Both the position numbers and the translations under genes were made by a program. DNA of 6,048 nucleotides, from the NCBI GenBank assembly GCA_030638385.1, contig DAOWES010000144.1, positions 1 to 6,048 on the forward strand, read 5' to 3'. Below, piece by piece: positions 1-6,010 of this stretch. The notes beneath the pieces were generated by a model. It had not been told where the DNA came from and searched no databases. It saw only the letters and a program-made list of their open reading frames with translations. How positions within the stretch are numbered: position 1 is the stretch's first letter; every line of letters begins with the position of its first letter. The DNA comes from Candidatus Cloacimonadota bacterium (GTDB taxonomy: Bacteria; Cloacimonadota; Cloacimonadia; Cloacimonadales; TCS61).

Positions 1-64
1 AGGGACTTGAACCCCCGACCACCTGCTTGTAAGGCAGGCGCTCTCCCAACTGAGCTACACGCCC
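1..64 (-). tRNA. tRNA-Val (anticodon TAC), 3' end cut by window edge
   Basis: On the minus strand the gene starts GGGCGTGTAGCTC at position 64 and reads through the D-arm, the anticodon stem CCTGC/GCAGG with loop CTTACAA (anticodon TAC, reading GTA-type valine codons) and the T-arm. It leaves the window before the 3' acceptor strand. All 64 bases are identical to the complete copy at 116-179, so this is a tandem duplicate 115 bp away. It is the last tRNA of a Pro-Val-Val cluster read leftward. Confidence 0.95.
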
Positions 65-103
65 CATTTTTGAAAAGGGGGGTATCTGAAAGTACTGAGA
101 AGA

Positions 104-179
104 TGGTGAGCGCGGAGGGACTTGAACCCCCGACCACCTGCTTGTAAGGCAGGCGCTCTCCCAACTGAGCTACACGCCC
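104..179 (-). tRNA. tRNA-Val (anticodon TAC), complete
   Basis: This is a complete cloverleaf of 76 nt including an encoded CCA (104-106 on the plus strand reads tgg). The acceptor GGGCGTG pairs with CGCGCTC, with G-U pairs at two positions, followed by discriminator A at 107. The D-stem is GCTC/GAGC, the anticodon stem is CCTGC/GCAGG around loop CTTACAA (anticodon TAC, valine), and the T-loop is TTCAAGT. It sits 39 nt before the next tRNA-Val and 31 nt after tRNA-Pro, so all three are probably cut from one transcript. Confidence 0.97.
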
Positions 180-210
180 AAATTCTAATAACACTTCTAT
201 GAAAAAAAAA

Positions 211-289
211 TGGTCGGGATGAGAGGATTCGAACCTCCGATCTCCGCATCCCAAATGCGGCGCCCTGAGCCGAACTAGGCTACATCCCG
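211..289 (-). tRNA. tRNA-Pro (anticodon TGG), complete
   Basis: The acceptor CGGGATG pairs perfectly with CATCCCG, followed by discriminator A and an encoded CCA. The D-stem is GCCT/GGGC, the anticodon stem CCGCA/TGCGG surrounds loop TTTGGGA (anticodon TGG, proline), and the T-arm GGAGG/CCTCT surrounds TTCGAAT. The C1-G72 pair with A73 matches the usual bacterial tRNA-Pro identity. It is the first gene of the Pro-Val-Val cluster and lies just downstream of a promoter-like sequence. Confidence 0.97.
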
Positions 290-302
290 ATTACTTCGCC
301 AA

Positions 303-329
303 TAAATAGGGTGAAGGTTATGTGGTCAA
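303..329 (-). promoter_or_regulatory. Candidate promoter of the tRNA Pro-Val-Val cluster
   Basis: Read on the minus strand, TTGACC (324-329) resembles a sigma-70 -35 box. It is followed 15 nt later by TATTTA (303-308), or 16 nt later by ATTTAT, as a weak -10 box. A run of eight T lies directly upstream of the -35 box, as an UP-like element. Transcription would begin about 5-8 nt before the mature tRNA-Pro 5' end at 289, a typical short tRNA leader. The position is convincing; the -10 match and spacer are not ideal. Confidence 0.45.
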
Positions 330-435
330 GAAAAAAAATACACTCCAGGACAAGAAATTCCATAACTTGCCGAAAGTGTGCAGATTAGCTCTGATAACTT
401 TTTTTGCAGGAATTCTGATTATTCATTAAAACAAG

Positions 436-463
436 AAAACCCCACTATAATAGCGGGGTTTTT
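436..463 (-). terminator. Rho-independent terminator after bamA
   Basis: The plus strand has AAAACCCC (436-443) and GGGGTTTT (455-462). Between them an inner CTA/TAG stem (445-447 with 451-453), set off by one A/C mismatch, closes a 3-nt loop. Read leftward, a GC-rich stem ends in GGGGTTTTC followed by a T-rich stretch, 25 nt beyond the bamA stop codon. T runs on both sides could make it bidirectional, but no plus-strand gene is seen that would need it. It separates bamA from the tRNA cluster. Confidence 0.85.
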
Positions 464-487
464 ATCATTTAAATTTCTATTAAATTT

Positions 488-2722
488 CTAGAATGTTGTG
501 CCAAATTGGAAGTGTGGTTCCCAATTATGACTAATGAAATTGTAAGCATAATCAAAACCAATTAAGCCAAATGGACTTTGAATTCTTACACCAATTCCGG
601 CTCCGGATTTTAATTTCCAGAAATTGAACTCTTCCATTTTATTAAAAGCATCACCGGCATCAAAGAATAATAATCCCACGATTTGATCTCCTGCAAGAGG
701 AGCCGCATATTCGGACGAGAAGATTATTGAACGATATCCACCTTTATTATTACCAAATGAATCAACCGGCCCGATAGATCGGTCTGCATAGCCACGGATT
801 GCGTCGTTGCCAACTCCTCCAAGATAGAATTTTTCATCCGGTGGGACTGTTGAATTATTATAGCTCTCCACATAACCAAATCTCCACTTGGTTCTAAGCA
901 CCAATTTCCAGATTGTTTTTGTATACCAGCTAAGTTGAGTAATTTGTTTGAAGTAACTGAAATCACCTAGTAATGGACCACCGGCAAGTTCATTAAAGAT
1001 AGTGAAATTTGAACCGGTTGTGGGGAAGAATACATTATCTCTATTGTCTCGAGTAATTGTTGCAGATAATGAGCTAGTGTTTTGCCAACCGGACTTATCA
1101 TAATCTCTCAGGGTTTGGGTTACAGCTTCTTCGTTGCCGCTGATTATTCTATATCTTTTGGCGTAGAAAGAGTAGCCTAGAATAATTTTACTGTAATTAA
1201 GGAAGTTTAGGGGGCGTCCTAAACGAAGTGACGCTCCATTTGTGTATAGCTTGTAGGTTGTTAGTTCACGCATTGTATGGTATAAATCTATACCGGTGAG
1301 GGTATTTGAATCTAAGAAATATGGATTTGTGAAACTGAAGGTGAAGTTGTTTGTACTTCCTCCAAATTCCCATTTCACGCTTGATTGCCATGAGTTTCCA
1401 AGTAAGTTATTATGAGAAACGGAAAGTTGTCCTACTATTCCATCTTGGCTATTAACGGAAATACCGCCATTAGCACTTCCGGAAATTTTGTCGTTAACTG
1501 TTATCGTAAGATCAATATCGCCTTTTTTGTTAATTGGTTTATAATCAGGATAGAGGTCGGCTTCAAAAAATCCCATATTGTAAATATTACTGAGTGAGCG
1601 TTGTACTTTTGATTGTTGGAAATAATCTCCCGGGGCAATGGCAAGCTGCTTTCTTATTACCTTTTCTTTGGTTTTTCTATTTCCTCTAATATGAACTTTT
1701 CTGATTTTTGCACGAGTATTCTCGTTTATTGATAATGTGATATTGATCTTATTTTCATCTTTTTTTAGTTTATGATCAAATCCGGCATAGATATAGCCTT
1801 CCTCATGATACATCGAAGCAACAGCATTTAGTTGTTGGTTAAATTTTTGAAGATTAAAGATATCATCCTGCTTGAATTTGAATTGAGCTTGAATAAGTTC
1901 ATCTGTGAATCTGGTGTTGCCTTCTAGGATGACTTGGCCAAATAGATATTCTTCTCCTTCATATAGATAAATGTCGATATAGAAATTTCCATTAATCAAT
2001 TTTACATCGGTAGATATAATTCTAGTATCAATGTAACCTTTTTTATTGTAATATGAAATAATTTTTTGTTTATCTTCTTCAAACACATCTTCTTCAAATT
2101 TTCCCGAACGGAATAAACTGTTTCTCTTAGTTTTCATTTTTCTGAAGAGTTGTTTGGAACTTGTGTCTTTATTGCCGTGAATTGTTATTTTTTTGATTGT
2201 TACTTTGTCGCCTTCATCAATCTCAATAGTAACTTGTGTTTCATTATTATCCAATTCAGTGGCTTGGTAGTTAATGCCAACAGTGTGATAGCCATTTTCT
2301 TTGTATTTTTCTATGATTTGTTTCGTGGTTTCTGTTTGTAAAAATGGAGACCAGTAGCTGCCTTCTTTTAAAACCATGATTTCTTTGATTTTTTTGTCCT
2401 TCAGTTTGTCGTTTCCTTTGATTTTCAAACTTTTTACAATAGGAAACTCTACTACCGAAATATTAATAATTACACCTTGCTCACGCTCAGATGTTGTGAT
2501 GTCTATATCTTTGAATACACCAAGTTGATATAGATTCTTAATAGTTTTGGAAACTTTGTCTGTGGATAGATTGCTACCAATTTCCAATATGTTTAACGAT
2601 TTTATCAGTTCTGTGTCGATATTCCTGTTACCCTCAATATTGACTTCCAATATTAAGTTGTTTTGAGCGAAAGCAAAACTAATAGTTAGTATCAGCAAGA
2701 ATGCCAGTAAGTATTTATTCAT
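488..2722 (-). CDS. bamA: Outer membrane protein assembly factor BamA (Omp85 family)
   Basis: This 744-residue protein is the beta-barrel subunit that folds and inserts other barrel proteins into the outer membrane. Residues 1-19 form a lipophilic signal peptide ending AFA, with probable cleavage before Q20. Five POTRA repeats follow at about 22-93, 94-172, 174-257, 259-337 and 338-412; several open with a strand ending in a G-N pair (EGN, KGN, HGN, EGN, RGN), typical of POTRA domains. The barrel spans about 415-744. It carries the L6-loop motif IRGY (642-645) and ends in aromatic-rich strands with a terminal F, as expected of a BamA beta-signal. The length is slightly below E. coli BamA (about 810). 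The start is supported by a strong GGAGG (2729-2733) 6 nt upstream of ATG. The stop is TAG. A terminator follows, and the gene appears to be transcribed alone. FtsZ-linked or chaperone partners (such as skp or lpxD) are not present beside it here. Five POTRAs argue against the related TamA, which has three. Confidence 0.95.
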   Translation of the reverse strand: MNKYLLAFLLILTISFAFAQNNLILEVNIEGNRNIDTELIKSLNILEIGSNLSTDKVSKTIKNLYQLGVFKDIDITTSEREQGVIINISVVEFPIVKSLKIKGNDKLKDKKIKEIMVLKEGSYWSPFLQTETTKQIIEKYKENGYHTVGINYQATELDNNETQVTIEIDEGDKVTIKKITIHGNKDTSSKQLFRKMKTKRNSLFRSGKFEEDVFEEDKQKIISYYNKKGYIDTRIISTDVKLINGNFYIDIYLYEGEEYLFGQVILEGNTRFTDELIQAQFKFKQDDIFNLQKFNQQLNAVASMYHEEGYIYAGFDHKLKKDENKINITLSINENTRAKIRKVHIRGNRKTKEKVIRKQLAIAPGDYFQQSKVQRSLSNIYNMGFFEADLYPDYKPINKKGDIDLTITVNDKISGSANGGISVNSQDGIVGQLSVSHNNLLGNSWQSSVKWEFGGSTNNFTFSFTNPYFLDSNTLTGIDLYHTMRELTTYKLYTNGASLRLGRPLNFLNYSKIILGYSFYAKRYRIISGNEEAVTQTLRDYDKSGWQNTSSLSATITRDNRDNVFFPTTGSNFTIFNELAGGPLLGDFSYFKQITQLSWYTKTIWKLVLRTKWRFGYVESYNNSTVPPDEKFYLGGVGNDAIRGYADRSIGPVDSFGNNKGGYRSIIFSSEYAAPLAGDQIVGLLFFDAGDAFNKMEEFNFWKLKSGAGIGVRIQSPFGLIGFDYAYNFISHNWEPHFQFGTTF

Positions 2723-2816
2723 TAAATTCCTCCGAAGTTATGATAATTTTATTCTGCACCACGAAATAAATTTTCCAATTCGACGTAAAGTTTTTTCATA
2801 AAAATCAAAATAGATA

Positions 2817-2840
2817 ATATTTCTTTTTAATAAGAAATAT
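2817..2840. repeat. AT-rich palindrome upstream of bamA
   Basis: ATATTTCTT (2817-2825) is the exact reverse complement of AAGAAATAT (2832-2840), with a 6-nt spacer. It lies about 95-120 bp upstream of the bamA start codon. It could be an operator, a promoter-overlapping site or a hairpin in the leader. Being all A/T apart from one C and one G, it may also be chance in this AT-rich DNA. Confidence 0.45.
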
Positions 2841-2932
2841 AACGATGTGAGTGAAAAATGTTACATAGTTTTAATGGGGATTTGGGAATATAAAAGGACT
2901 TATAGTTAAATGAAATTAATATTGTTCACTAC

Positions 2933-2966
2933 TTCTTGTTCCCAAGCAAAGGCCTGGGAACAAGAA
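2933..2966. repeat. 12-bp perfect inverted repeat (miniature palindromic repeat)
   Basis: TTCTTGTTCCCA (2933-2944) is the exact reverse complement of TGGGAACAAGAA (2955-2966). After one A/C mismatch, GC/GC extends the stem to a 4-nt loop. From memory, short palindromes built on GTTCCCA...TGGGAAC recur as dispersed intergenic repeats in several bacterial groups; I cannot confirm copies elsewhere in this genome. It lies about 70 bp beyond the radical SAM stop codon and could mark its mRNA 3' end, but it has no T tract, so it is not a standard terminator. Confidence 0.75.
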
Positions 2967-3036
2967 AGATAAGGTTAAAAAACGAGTTAAGTAAAGGACG
3001 AAGTCAAAAATTAAAACGGGCAGAAAACCAAATTAA

Positions 3037-4713
3037 TTAATTTAATAGTTTCGCTAATAGTTCTGCGTCATTTAGGGCGATCTGTTTTTTATCAATAAAC
3101 ATTAATACCTGCTTTTCGAGTTTTAATAATTGATAAAACTTTTCCGTTTCTGCTAAAAAATAATTAGCATTTTTTATGTTTTTCGTGTTAAACTTATACT
3201 TTTTGTATTTGATGATTCCGCTTTCATTGAAACTTTTTAAATATTCAAAACATTTACTTTGCAAATTTTGGCAAAACTCATCTTGCAAAATTATTGGGAA
3301 ATTTCCGGGAAAGATGTGGCTCCAATCAAAACGTAAAAAATCTTTAATCAGTTTGTTCTCAGCTGGAAAATATTCGTTCATAAAATCCATTAAGGTGGCA
3401 GCATTTTTCCACCAATTCTTGATAGAACTGTCTACTTGTTGTGATTGACAATATTTTGCGAAGTTAGAATAAAAAGCAAAAGGCGAGCCAAATAGCTGAT
3501 TACACAGCCTTAATGTGTTTGTAAACTTCTCGGAATTTACATATTTATCAATTAATTTTTCGATCTCTTTTAATTGTAAAATTTCTTCAAAGGATAACCA
3601 GTTATTTGCTAAAATTTCATAAGGTTGATTATCACTGTACACTAAGCCAAATTCATCGGCTTGCGAATGCATTTGCGTACCGGGAAGAACTTTTAAAAAT
3701 CCCAATTGAAAATGTTCTGCTCCTAATGAATGGATATCATCAAAAGATTTTGCCAAACTTTCTAAGTTTTCAAATGGGAGGCCAACTATCAGGTCAGTAT
3801 GGACGTGAAATTTATTTAGTGCAATCAAGCGTAAAATATTCTTTCTCGATTTTTGCCAATTATCTTTGCGGTTTATGGCGGCGATGGTGGATTGATTGGT
3901 AGATTGAATTCCTATCTCAAATTGGAACAGATCTTTTGGAGCTTTTGAAAGTATTTCAAAATCATCTTCAGATAACAGCTCAGGGTGAATTTCACAATGA
4001 AATTTGGTGGTCGGTGCTTTGGAGATTAGATATTTCCAAATTGCTTGGTAGTGATTTACTTTGGCATTAAAAGTTCTATCCACGAATTTGATTATCTTAG
4101 GTTTTTGAGCAATTAGGAAGTCCAATTCTTCCAATACCTGTTTTACGGGTTTGAATTCTAATTTCTGATCTGAACGAGAAGATAAACAGTAACTGCATTT
4201 AAAAGGGCATCCGCGGCTACTTTCATAATAGATATATTTTCCTATTATATCCGGAAAATCAGCAGCGATATAGGGGAACTTTACATCGGCAAATGGTTTT
4301 CTCGGTTGAGAGATAATCTTTTCAGCTTCTTGGTTTTTCAAAAAATACTCAAATCCGCTCTCGCCATTTCCACAAATAATATTATCAATCTGACTAAATT
4401 CATTTAACCATTTGTGTGGATTGTAGCTAACTTCGGGGCCACCCAATACTAGCTTTAGTTCCGGTAAGATCTTTTTGATATCTAGAATGATCTTTTTAAC
4501 AAGTTCAGAATTCCAAATATATACCGAAATTGCTAATATATCAGGCATATCCTGCCAGATTATTTCGAGAATTTCTGAAATCGATTGGTTAATGGTAACC
4601 TCCCGCAGAGTAGTTTCTACGGGAAGGTGCTTGATATTATTTCTAATATATCTAATTGCCAAATTACTATGCGTGTATCTGGCATTAATTCCAAGTAATA
4701 AAACCTTTTGCAT
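3037..4713 (-). CDS. B12-binding domain radical SAM protein with DUF4080-like C-terminus
   Basis: This 558-residue protein has three parts. Residues 1-140 look like a cobalamin-binding Rossmann-type domain, with LLGINARYTHSNLAIRY at the start and LVLGGPEVS at 88-96; I see no DxHxxG motif, so cobalt would not be bound through the classic histidine. Residues about 160-345 form a radical SAM domain with CPFKCSYC: C169, C173 and C176 would ligate a [4Fe-4S] cluster that cleaves S-adenosylmethionine. VDRTFN (211-216), EIGIQS (266-271) and DLIVGLP (307-313) fit later core strands. Residues about 370-558 match the DUF4080 region as I recall it. Relatives include methyltransferases and cyclases, but the substrate of this subfamily is unknown and I assign none. 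ATG follows directly after the TAG of the upstream nucleotidyltransferase frame. There is no strong Shine-Dalgarno (only AAAAGAG about 15 nt away), so translation is probably coupled. The stop is TAA. Confidence 0.9.
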   Translation of the reverse strand: MQKVLLLGINARYTHSNLAIRYIRNNIKHLPVETTLREVTINQSISEILEIIWQDMPDILAISVYIWNSELVKKIILDIKKILPELKLVLGGPEVSYNPHKWLNEFSQIDNIICGNGESGFEYFLKNQEAEKIISQPRKPFADVKFPYIAADFPDIIGKYIYYESSRGCPFKCSYCLSSRSDQKLEFKPVKQVLEELDFLIAQKPKIIKFVDRTFNAKVNHYQAIWKYLISKAPTTKFHCEIHPELLSEDDFEILSKAPKDLFQFEIGIQSTNQSTIAAINRKDNWQKSRKNILRLIALNKFHVHTDLIVGLPFENLESLAKSFDDIHSLGAEHFQLGFLKVLPGTQMHSQADEFGLVYSDNQPYEILANNWLSFEEILQLKEIEKLIDKYVNSEKFTNTLRLCNQLFGSPFAFYSNFAKYCQSQQVDSSIKNWWKNAATLMDFMNEYFPAENKLIKDFLRFDWSHIFPGNFPIILQDEFCQNLQSKCFEYLKSFNESGIIKYKKYKFNTKNIKNANYFLAETEKFYQLLKLEKQVLMFIDKKQIALNDAELLAKLLN

Positions 4714-4851
4714 CTATTTTGAAAATAACTCTTTTGCTCGCACTAAATCTTCCGGAAAGTCGATCTCAATACAAGATATATCATCAGTAGAAACAGCTTT
4801 TAAAATTTCCTCTTTGGCAAGTAGGTCGACTGCGTATTCAAAGTAATTATT
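4714..4851 (-). pseudogene. Severed C-terminal part of the nucleotidyltransferase (after in-frame TAA)
   Basis: Directly after the TAA at 4852-4854, and in the same frame, 45 further codons stay open to TAG at 4714-4716. They encode NNYFEYAVDLL..., then IEIDFPEDL (4744-4770), ending RAKELFSK. This is the normal ending of sugar- and choline-phosphate nucleotidyltransferases, where an 'EIDTPEDL'-type segment near the C-terminus supplies an acidic residue thought to help bind the metal. The piece has no ATG or TTG and only one GTG, eight codons before its end, so it cannot start on its own. It would be made only by stop-codon read-through or after a reversion. Its TAG abuts the ATG of the radical SAM gene, which suggests this was the original gene end. 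Confidence 0.8.
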
Positions 4852-5427
4852 TTACTGATTATTATCTGTACCATATTGCAAAAATTTTGCAAATTGTGGT
4901 AAAATATCTTTATTGAACTTGCCAATGCCAATAAATTCTCCTGCGCATTTGGGGATTTCAAGTTGTTTTGAAATTTCTAAAATTCTCATCTCATCGTCGA
5001 TGATCATTTTTACTTCTTCTTCACAACAAGATTTGGTTTCTAAAAGTAGCTCTGAATATTTTGAGGGCTTAATGATTTTTTCTAATAGATGACTTCTAAA
5101 TAAAACATCTGCATTAAAATAGATGAAATCATCATCAAAATGCTCTCGGGTAAGCCAAAGAGAATATAATGTGTTTGTTTTATCATAAATTGGATTTTCT
5201 ATAAAAGTTACATTTTCTTCTGCTAATACTTCCAGGATATGCTGTTTCATTAATTCGATTTTGTAACCTAAGACAATTACAAATTTTTCGATTCCAACTT
5301 TTTGGCAACTTTCAATTTGATGATGAATAATAGATTTTTCGCCAACTTCAATCATGCTCTTGGGGGTGCCATTCGAAACATTAGCTAATCTTTTGCCCAT
5401 TCCGGCTGCTAAAATTATTGCTTTCAT
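4852..5427 (-). CDS. Sugar/choline-phosphate nucleotidyltransferase (LicC-like), truncated by an in-frame stop
   Basis: The 191 residues form an NTP-transferase (GT-A-like) fold that transfers a nucleotide to a phosphorylated sugar or alcohol. The N-terminal signature LAAGMGKRL (6-14) binds the nucleotide, TPKSM (21-25) supplies the conserved lysine K23, and FNADVLF (104-110) holds the metal-binding D107. The overall pattern, including NTLYSLW (85-91), resembles phosphocholine cytidylyltransferases such as LicC, with CTP as likely donor; the substrate cannot be settled from sequence. A good ribosome-binding site (AAGGAA, 5433-5438) precedes ATG by 5 nt. The product ends at TAA (4852-4854), but the same frame carries the missing C-terminal 45 residues to 4714, giving 237 codon positions, close to LicC-size family members. 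The truncated form lacks the terminal EID-containing segment and is probably inactive. A sequencing error remains possible, but no indel is needed to explain it. It is the first gene of a two-gene unit with the radical SAM gene. Confidence 0.85.
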   Translation of the reverse strand: MKAIILAAGMGKRLANVSNGTPKSMIEVGEKSIIHHQIESCQKVGIEKFVIVLGYKIELMKQHILEVLAEENVTFIENPIYDKTNTLYSLWLTREHFDDDFIYFNADVLFRSHLLEKIIKPSKYSELLLETKSCCEEEVKMIIDDEMRILEISKQLEIPKCAGEFIGIGKFNKDILPQFAKFLQYGTDNNQ

Positions 5428-5503
5428 TTTACTTCCTTTTTATATCATAAATTTGGTTATTTCTCTAAAATATGAGTAAAATCGGTCAATGACTTTATTT
5501 GGA

Positions 5504-5532
5504 ATTGATTAAGATTGAGTAAGAAATTGAGT
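5504..5532. repeat. Three spaced ATTGA(G/T)T motifs upstream of the nucleotidyltransferase gene
   Basis: ATTGATT (5504-5510), ATTGAGT (5514-5520) and ATTGAGT (5526-5532) recur at 10- and 12-bp steps, about one helical turn apart, 77-105 bp upstream of the start codon at 5427. Such spacing could suit cooperative binding by a regulator, but the motifs are short and AT-rich, so chance is a fair alternative. Confidence 0.3.
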
Positions 5533-5619
5533 CGAGATATCTTATTTCATCTTAAACTTGTCCACCTCTTTTTGGCGGAAAGACGAGGACGCTTTCTGGA
5601 CTGATGAAATGAAGTCCTT

Positions 5620-5758
5620 TGTCATCCAGAGCCGTTGAATGCGTAGTTTTTACTAAAACAGCATTGGAGACGAAAAATCAGGATAGGCTCTGTCGAAAGA
5701 TCGTGCAATATAAGAAGTTAAAGAATTTTCCCCCGATAAATCGGGGATCAAGATGACA
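5620..5758. repeat. Decayed palindromic repeat unit with TGTCATC / GATGACA ends
   Basis: The unit begins TGTCATC (5620-5626) and ends with its reverse complement GATGACA (5752-5758). Inside are CAGAGCC (5627-5633) with GGCTCTG (5686-5692), and a tight hairpin CCCCGAT/ATCGGGG (5731-5737 with 5740-5746). From memory, ends of the TGTCATCC type occur on dispersed intergenic repeats in many bacteria. No T tract follows the hairpin on either strand, so it is not a terminator. No coding capacity is seen. Confidence 0.5.
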
Positions 5759-5960
5759 GTATTTAGGCTTTTCAGGGGGTGGCAGGGTAGTGATGCCTAG
5801 CCTCAATTCCCCTCATCCGACTGTCCTTCTTCCTGCAGATATCGTTCTTGTCGAAATCGTTTTTCTGCGAAAAGCCGATTCGTAGCTGAATCTTAGAAGG
5901 AACATAAGAACAGCAGGAAGAATAAAAGAGACAAAAGATATTTTGAAAATGTAGTTTCTA

Positions 5961-5985
5961 TTGTTTGTTTGTTTGTTTGTTTGTT
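5961..5985. repeat. (TTTG)n tetranucleotide microsatellite
   Basis: A pure tract of about six TTTG units covers 25 bp, with no interruption. Such tracts change length by strand slippage. It lies in non-coding DNA directly beside the 5986-6010 hairpin, far from any start codon, so phase variation of a gene is not indicated within this window. Confidence 0.9.
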
Positions 5986-6010
5986 CCCCTTCTCCTCGCA
6001 GGAGAAGGGG
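5986..6010. repeat. Perfect 11-bp hairpin with 3-nt loop
   Basis: CCCCTTCTCCT (5986-5996) and AGGAGAAGGGG (6000-6010) are exact reverse complements around CGC. The sequence after it, TTAGGGGATGAGG, is purine-rich. On the minus strand the stem is followed by AACAAAC, so neither strand has a terminator T tract. From memory, intergenic repeats of this CCCCTTCTCC...GGAGAAGGGG type are common in bacteria. Confidence 0.85.

Larger units (their letters stand above)
2723..3036. other. Intergenic spacer upstream of bamA (314 bp)
   Basis: No credible coding frame is seen. The bamA ribosome-binding site GGAGG lies at 2729-2733, and two inverted repeats (2817-2840 and 2933-2966) are listed separately. 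The bamA promoter must lie here if bamA is monocistronic. One weak candidate on the minus strand is a TATTAT -10-like box inside the left arm of the 2817-2840 palindrome, but I see no good -35 partner. No T-tract terminator follows the radical SAM gene, so read-through into bamA cannot be excluded. Confidence 0.6.

Noticed and set aside
62..80. CCCC(A)TTTT/AAAAGGGG hairpin between the tRNA-Val copies as a terminator
   Set aside because: It overlaps the tRNA 5' end and lacks a T tract on the transcribed strand. More likely chance, or part of precursor processing.
55..249. 64-codon minus-strand reading frame across the tRNAs
   Set aside because: It runs through tRNA-Val and into tRNA-Pro. Its peptide (CSSVGRAPALQAGGRGFKSLRA-like) is the well-known spurious translation of tRNA genes.
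4475..4846. 123-codon plus-strand frame opposite the nucleotidyltransferase/radical SAM junction
   Set aside because: It lies antisense to well-supported coding sequence on the other strand, has no recognisable domain, and covers the conserved C-terminal segment of the nucleotidyltransferase. The other plus-strand frames inside bamA and the radical SAM gene were rejected on the same grounds.
4852..4854. TAA reassigned to an amino acid in this organism
   Set aside because: The radical SAM gene ends naturally at TAA, and neither long gene contains internal TAA, so a changed genetic code is not supported by this window.
5601..5607. CTGATGA resembling a hammerhead ribozyme core
   Set aside because: No properly placed stem II followed by GAAA, and no matching stem III, could be found around it.
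5731..5746. CCCCGAT/ATCGGGG hairpin as a terminator
   Set aside because: Neither strand has a T tract directly after the stem, and no gene end lies nearby.
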